DNA of 37,906 nt from Pseudodesulfovibrio pelocollis (GTDB lineage: Bacteria; Desulfobacterota; Desulfovibrionia; Desulfovibrionales; Desulfovibrionaceae). Shown piece by piece: positions 34,475 to 37,906 of the stretch (positions are counted from its first letter, which is position 1; the number at the start of each line of letters is the position of its first letter). The stretch lies in contig NZ_JASTWE010000036.1 of the NCBI RefSeq assembly GCF_030282845.1, forward strand, positions 1 through 37,906, written 5' to 3'. Under the pieces are notes generated by a model. It was not told the DNA's origin, ran no database searches, and saw only the letters and a program-made list of their open reading frames with translations. The translations under genes and the position numbers were made by a program.

Positions 34475-35725
34475 TTATTCAGCCTTGATGCGCGCCAGAT
34501 ATTCGGCTCGCGACACGGTGGTCTGCTGGCCGTCGCCGACCATGGGCTTGACGGTCACGGTGTTGCCTGCCAGTTCATCGCCGCCCATGATCAGGCAGAC
34601 CTTGGCGCCGGATTTGTTGGCCGCGCGCATGCGGCTCTTCATGGACCCGCCGCCATAGGCGACCTCGCCGCTTTGCCCGGCGTCGCGCAGCTGCTGGGCA
34701 AAGAGCATGGCTGCGATGGCCGCGGCATTGTCCACCACGGCTAGGTAAAAATCCGGAGCCGGGGCTTCGAGGCGCTCCAGGAGCAGGGCGAGCCGCTCCA
34801 TGCCGCAGGCGAATCCCGTGGCCGGGCAGTCAGGGCCGTCGAGGCTCCTGATCAGCCCGTCGTAGCGGCCGCCGCCTGCCACGGCGGTCTGGGCGCCGAT
34901 GTCGTGGCTCGACACCTCGAAGCAGGTGCGCACGTAGTAGTCGAGCCCGCGCACCAGCCGGGGGTTGAGTTCGTAGGTCACGCCCGCGCCGTCGAGGATG
35001 GCGCGCACGTCGGTGAAGTGGGTCTCGCACTCGGCGCAGAGGTGGTCGGTGATGGCCGGGGCGTCTTGGACCAGGGCCTTGCAGTCGGGCACCTTGCAGT
35101 CGAGGACGCGCAGGGGGTTGGTATCCATGCGGCGGCGGCAGTCCTCGCAGAAATTGGCGCGGTCCTTGGAAGTGTAGTAGTCGATGAGCGCCTGGCGGTA
35201 GGCCGGGCGGCAGTCATGGCAGCCAAGGGAGTTGAGCTCCACGGTCAGTTTGTTCAGGCCCAGCGTGTTGAGAAAGGTGCGCAGCATGAGGATCAGCTCA
35301 CCGTCGGCCTGGGCCTCGGGCGCGCCGAATATCTCCGCGTTGATCTGGTGGAACTGGCGCTGGCGGCCTTTCTGGGGCCGCTCGTAGCGGAACATGGGCC
35401 CAAAGGTGAAGAACTTTGACACCTTGCCCGGCTGGTGCGTGCCTGACTCGATGAAGGCGCGGACCACGCCCGCCGTGGCCTCGGGGCGCATGGTCAGGGA
35501 GCGGCCCTTGCGGTCCGGGAAGGTGAACATCTCCTTGCCCACCACATCGGTATCCTCGCCGATGGATTTCTGGAACAGCTCGGTCTTCTCAAGCACCGGG
35601 GTGCGCAGCTCGCCAAAGGCGTAGCGCGAAAAAATGTCGCGCGCCACGGTTTCCATGCGGGTGAAGACGGCCGCATCCTCGGGGAAGATGTCCGCAAACC
35701 CTTTTATTTTCTGAATCTTCGCCAT
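34475..35725 (-). CDS. hisS: Histidyl-tRNA synthetase
   Basis: The 416-residue class IIa synthetase has the N-terminal KIKGFADIFPED, motif 1 (YAFGELRTPVLEKTELFQKSIG), motif 2 (TFGPMFRYERPQKGRQRQFHQINAE), the histidine loop LVRGLDYYVRTCFEV and motif 3 (GFACGMERLALLLE). A cysteine-rich stretch in the middle (CHDC, then CEDCRRRMD, CKVPDCK and CAEC) could bind zinc in the insertion domain; such cysteines occur in some HisRS subgroups. The C-terminal anticodon-binding domain ends at the stop. GAAGGCG lies before the ATG. It is first in the hisS-aspS unit and diverges from the molybdopterin enzyme gene. Confidence 0.97.
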   Translation of the reverse strand: MAKIQKIKGFADIFPEDAAVFTRMETVARDIFSRYAFGELRTPVLEKTELFQKSIGEDTDVVGKEMFTFPDRKGRSLTMRPEATAGVVRAFIESGTHQPGKVSKFFTFGPMFRYERPQKGRQRQFHQINAEIFGAPEAQADGELILMLRTFLNTLGLNKLTVELNSLGCHDCRPAYRQALIDYYTSKDRANFCEDCRRRMDTNPLRVLDCKVPDCKALVQDAPAITDHLCAECETHFTDVRAILDGAGVTYELNPRLVRGLDYYVRTCFEVSSHDIGAQTAVAGGGRYDGLIRSLDGPDCPATGFACGMERLALLLERLEAPAPDFYLAVVDNAAAIAAMLFAQQLRDAGQSGEVAYGGGSMKSRMRAANKSGAKVCLIMGGDELAGNTVTVKPMVGDGQQTTVSRAEYLARIKAE

Positions 35726-35804
35726 GTCGCCTTCAATGGTGTGAAAAATTCATGTGGCACGAACCGAATTTGGTTAGTCTATCCCGGCCGGATTGTCAAA
35801 AAGA

Positions 35805-35820
35805 AGGCTGGCCCCAGCCT
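35805..35820. promoter_or_regulatory. Hairpin in the hisS/oxidoreductase divergent region
   Basis: AGGCTGG and CCAGCCT pair around CC. A second, AATGGC/GCCATT (35839-35844 and 35852-35857), follows. They are 90 and 53 bases upstream of the ATG at 35910 and may be operators or leader structures; no regulator is indicated. Confidence 0.35.
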
Positions 35821-35909
35821 GTAGGATTCGCATCGGGCAATGGCCCCCTTCGCCATTTTGGATTTGACCTTGCCGGTAAAGTCCACCACTCTTCGGGTCG
35901 GAGGAACCC

Positions 35910-37811
35910 ATGCCCATCACCACTGCCTGTACCATGGACTGCGGCGACGCCTGTTCGCTGCTCGTGGACCCCGAGGCCCGGACCATCCGGGGCAATCCCA
36001 AGCATCCATTTACCAAGGGCTTCTGCTGCAAGAAGGGGGGCCGCTACTTCGACCGGCTCGACGCCGAGGAGCGCATCACCACCCCGCTGATCAAGCGGGA
36101 CGGGCAGTTCGTGGAGGCCAGCTGGGACGAGGCCCTGGGACTGGCGGCCGAGCGACTCGATGCGGCCAGAAAGAATCCGGCCTCCATCCTGCACATCCAC
36201 GGCCACGGCTACCGGGGTGTCCTGGCCAAGGCCAGCTCCATCCTGTTCGCGGCCCTTGGCTCGTCAACCACGCGCGGCACCCTGTGCGACAACACCGGCA
36301 TCACCGCCTCCATCATGGATTTCGGAGCCCTGGACCACAACGATCCCGAGGATATCCTCTGCGCCAACCGCATCGTCAACTGGGGCCGCGACGTGCCCCG
36401 CTGCTCGGTCCATCAGCAGGCCCTCATGGCCCGGGCGCGCAAGCAGGGCACCGAGGTGCTGACCATCTCGCCCGGCGGCGACAGCGCAGCCGAATTCTCG
36501 GACATGACCATCCGGGTGCGGCCCGGCTCGGACCGGTTCCTGGCCGCGGCCGTGCTCAAGCTCTTCCTCGAAGCGGGCGACCTCAACCCCTGGGTGCTGA
36601 CCCGCACGGCCAACTGGCCCGCCCTGCGGGGGCTCATCGACGGCCTGACCTTCCGCGACCTGTGCCGGGCCTGCGACGTGACCGACGACGACGCCGAACT
36701 GGTCTACGACTGGTACGCCGACCCGGGCAACGTGGCCACCCTGCTCGGCTGGGGATTGCAGCGCTATGACTTTGGCGGCGAGAACGTCCGCTTCATCAAC
36801 GCGGTGGCCATGCTCTCCGGCAACGTGGGCATCAGCGGCGGGGGCGCGTATTACAACATCTCGTCTGGCCGCAACCTCGGCACCTGGGCGCATCTGGTCA
36901 AAGGCGGCCAGCCCGGCGCCACGCGGCGCGAGCTGCTCATCAACGACTTGGGCGCGGAAATCCGCCGGGCAGACCCGGCCGTGGAGTTTGTCCTGATCGA
37001 CGGCCACAACGTGGTCAACCAGGTGCCCGACTGTCTGGCCGTGGCCGATGCCCTGCGCAGGCCATTCGTGATGGTGGTGGACGGATTCATGCACGACACG
37101 GCCATGCTGGCCGATGTCATCCTGCCGCCCGCCTTGATGTTCGAGCGCGAGGACGCGCTGGGCTCCTTTGCCCACAACTGCGTCAACCACTGCGCCGCCG
37201 CCGTGCCGCCGCGCGGCCTCTGCCGCCCGGACTTCGAGATCATGACCGAACTGGGCGCGCGGCTGGCCGAGCCGATCATCCTCCCGGACGCCGACACCTG
37301 CCTGGGCGAAGGGCTGAAAAAGTCGGGCATCACCCTGGACGAACTGCGCGAGCACGGGTTCGTGCGGGTCGATCACCCGCGCGTGGCCTTTGCGGGCATG
37401 GCCTTTGCCCACCCGGACGGGCTCTACCGGTTCCCCGAAACCCTTTCGCCCGAGATGGAGCGCGACCCGGACCATCCCCTGCAACTGCTGACCCTGGTGC
37501 GCGGCGAGTCGCTGCACTCGCAGATTCCCGAGGCTGATCAGGCCGGTTTTCCAACCGTGTGGATCGCCAAGGACAACCCGGCCTTCGCCGCCCTGAACCC
37601 GGCCTTGGACGCCTATCTAGTCACCCCGGCCGGAGCCATGCGGGTGAATGTGGAGACCGCGCCGGGACTGCATCCGGTCGCCGTGATCATGCGCCGGGGC
37701 GGGTGGATGAAGTACGGGCACAGCGCCAACGTCATCATCGAGCCGCGCATGACCGACATGGGCGAGGGCTGCGCCTACTACAGCCAGCCCTGCCGCCTGG
37801 AAAACCGCTGA
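35910..37811 (+). CDS. Cytoplasmic molybdopterin oxidoreductase of the DMSO reductase family
   Basis: The 633-residue protein begins directly with the [4Fe-4S] motif: Cys7-x3-Cys11-x3-Cys15 and then Cys39/40 (GFCCKKGG). There is no Tat or Sec signal, so it stays in the cytoplasm. Pterin-binding parts follow (HIHGHGYRGVLAKASSILFAALGSS, then LLTLVRGESLHSQIPEA with the C-terminal dinucleotide-binding domain from about 515). At the place where the metal ligand sits in this family the chain has Cys126 (GTLCDNTG), neither Ser nor a UGA codon, so a Cys ligand is predicted. It is shorter than formate dehydrogenases or nitrate reductases, and no electron-transfer subunit is seen within the window. Substrate unknown. 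GGAGG lies five bases before the ATG. The sequence after 37811 shows no further feature. Confidence 0.9.
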   Translation: MPITTACTMDCGDACSLLVDPEARTIRGNPKHPFTKGFCCKKGGRYFDRLDAEERITTPLIKRDGQFVEASWDEALGLAAERLDAARKNPASILHIHGHGYRGVLAKASSILFAALGSSTTRGTLCDNTGITASIMDFGALDHNDPEDILCANRIVNWGRDVPRCSVHQQALMARARKQGTEVLTISPGGDSAAEFSDMTIRVRPGSDRFLAAAVLKLFLEAGDLNPWVLTRTANWPALRGLIDGLTFRDLCRACDVTDDDAELVYDWYADPGNVATLLGWGLQRYDFGGENVRFINAVAMLSGNVGISGGGAYYNISSGRNLGTWAHLVKGGQPGATRRELLINDLGAEIRRADPAVEFVLIDGHNVVNQVPDCLAVADALRRPFVMVVDGFMHDTAMLADVILPPALMFEREDALGSFAHNCVNHCAAAVPPRGLCRPDFEIMTELGARLAEPIILPDADTCLGEGLKKSGITLDELREHGFVRVDHPRVAFAGMAFAHPDGLYRFPETLSPEMERDPDHPLQLLTLVRGESLHSQIPEADQAGFPTVWIAKDNPAFAALNPALDAYLVTPAGAMRVNVETAPGLHPVAVIMRRGGWMKYGHSANVIIEPRMTDMGEGCAYYSQPCRLENR

Positions 37812-37906
37812 CCCGCAGTGGTCTGCCCACGCCAGCCGCTGCCGGTCCGACGCGATGCCCTGCCCTGGCTCGGGCTGCGCGCCTGAAGTTCCGCCAGCCC
37901 CTCCCG

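Noticed and set aside
35864-35909. TTGACC as a -35 box before the molybdopterin gene
   Set aside because: No acceptable -10 box lies 15-19 bases downstream.

Overview
The window is high-GC bacterial chromosome that looks like a sulfate-reducing member of the Desulfovibrionales (Desulfovibrio / Pseudodesulfovibrio type). This placement is inferred from gene content: a bd-like membrane oxidoreductase fused to a multiheme cytochrome c, NfnAB, a def-fmt-DUF116 cluster, a large Cache-type chemoreceptor, and GC-rich intergenic repeats of a kind I associate with that order. There is no rRNA, tRNA or CRISPR array, and no intact transposase.

Layout. Positions 1-3175 (minus strand) hold coaX and a chemoreceptor. 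From 3379 to 6936 (plus) lies a two-gene membrane oxidoreductase; its large subunit carries eight CxxCH heme sites behind a cytochrome-bd-like membrane domain. After a perfect 36-nt palindrome comes an isolated AT-rich gene (7131-8297). A LytTR regulator with a degenerate receiver (8510-9379) precedes acs (9486-11402). From 11483 to 18411 the minus strand carries a small unknown protein, an AT-rich lipoprotein gene, the copper pair copZ/copA, cysC, an SGNH-hydrolase-like membrane protein and a second small unknown protein that shares a C-terminal motif with the first. NfnAB (18722-20993, plus) ends inside a 124-bp palindromic element. A fused MrfA-MrfB-type repair helicase/exonuclease (21227-24145, minus) diverges from a dual-receiver HD-GYP protein (24240-25661, plus), which converges on recQ (25725-27929, minus). 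A second isolated AT-rich gene (28048-28722) is followed by the minus-strand cluster def-fmt-GT9-DUF116 (32228 to 28861) and by hisS-aspS (35725 to 32600). A cytoplasmic molybdopterin oxidoreductase (35910-37811, plus) closes the window.

How the genes work together. Most of the window is core metabolism and information processing. CoaX (CoA precursor) and Acs (acetyl-CoA) share acyl metabolism, NfnAB balances NADH, NADPH and ferredoxin, and the bd-like multiheme complex probably moves electrons across the membrane. CopA and CopZ export copper, MrfAB and RecQ repair DNA, and the def/fmt, aspS and hisS genes serve translation.

The points most worth a second look are the eight-heme bd-like oxidoreductase, the single-chain MrfA-MrfB fusion with a perfect internal ribosome binding site at the domain junction, the LytTR regulator whose receiver has lost its phosphorylation residues, palindromic mobile-looking elements placed exactly at gene 3' ends, and three lone AT-rich genes between core operons.
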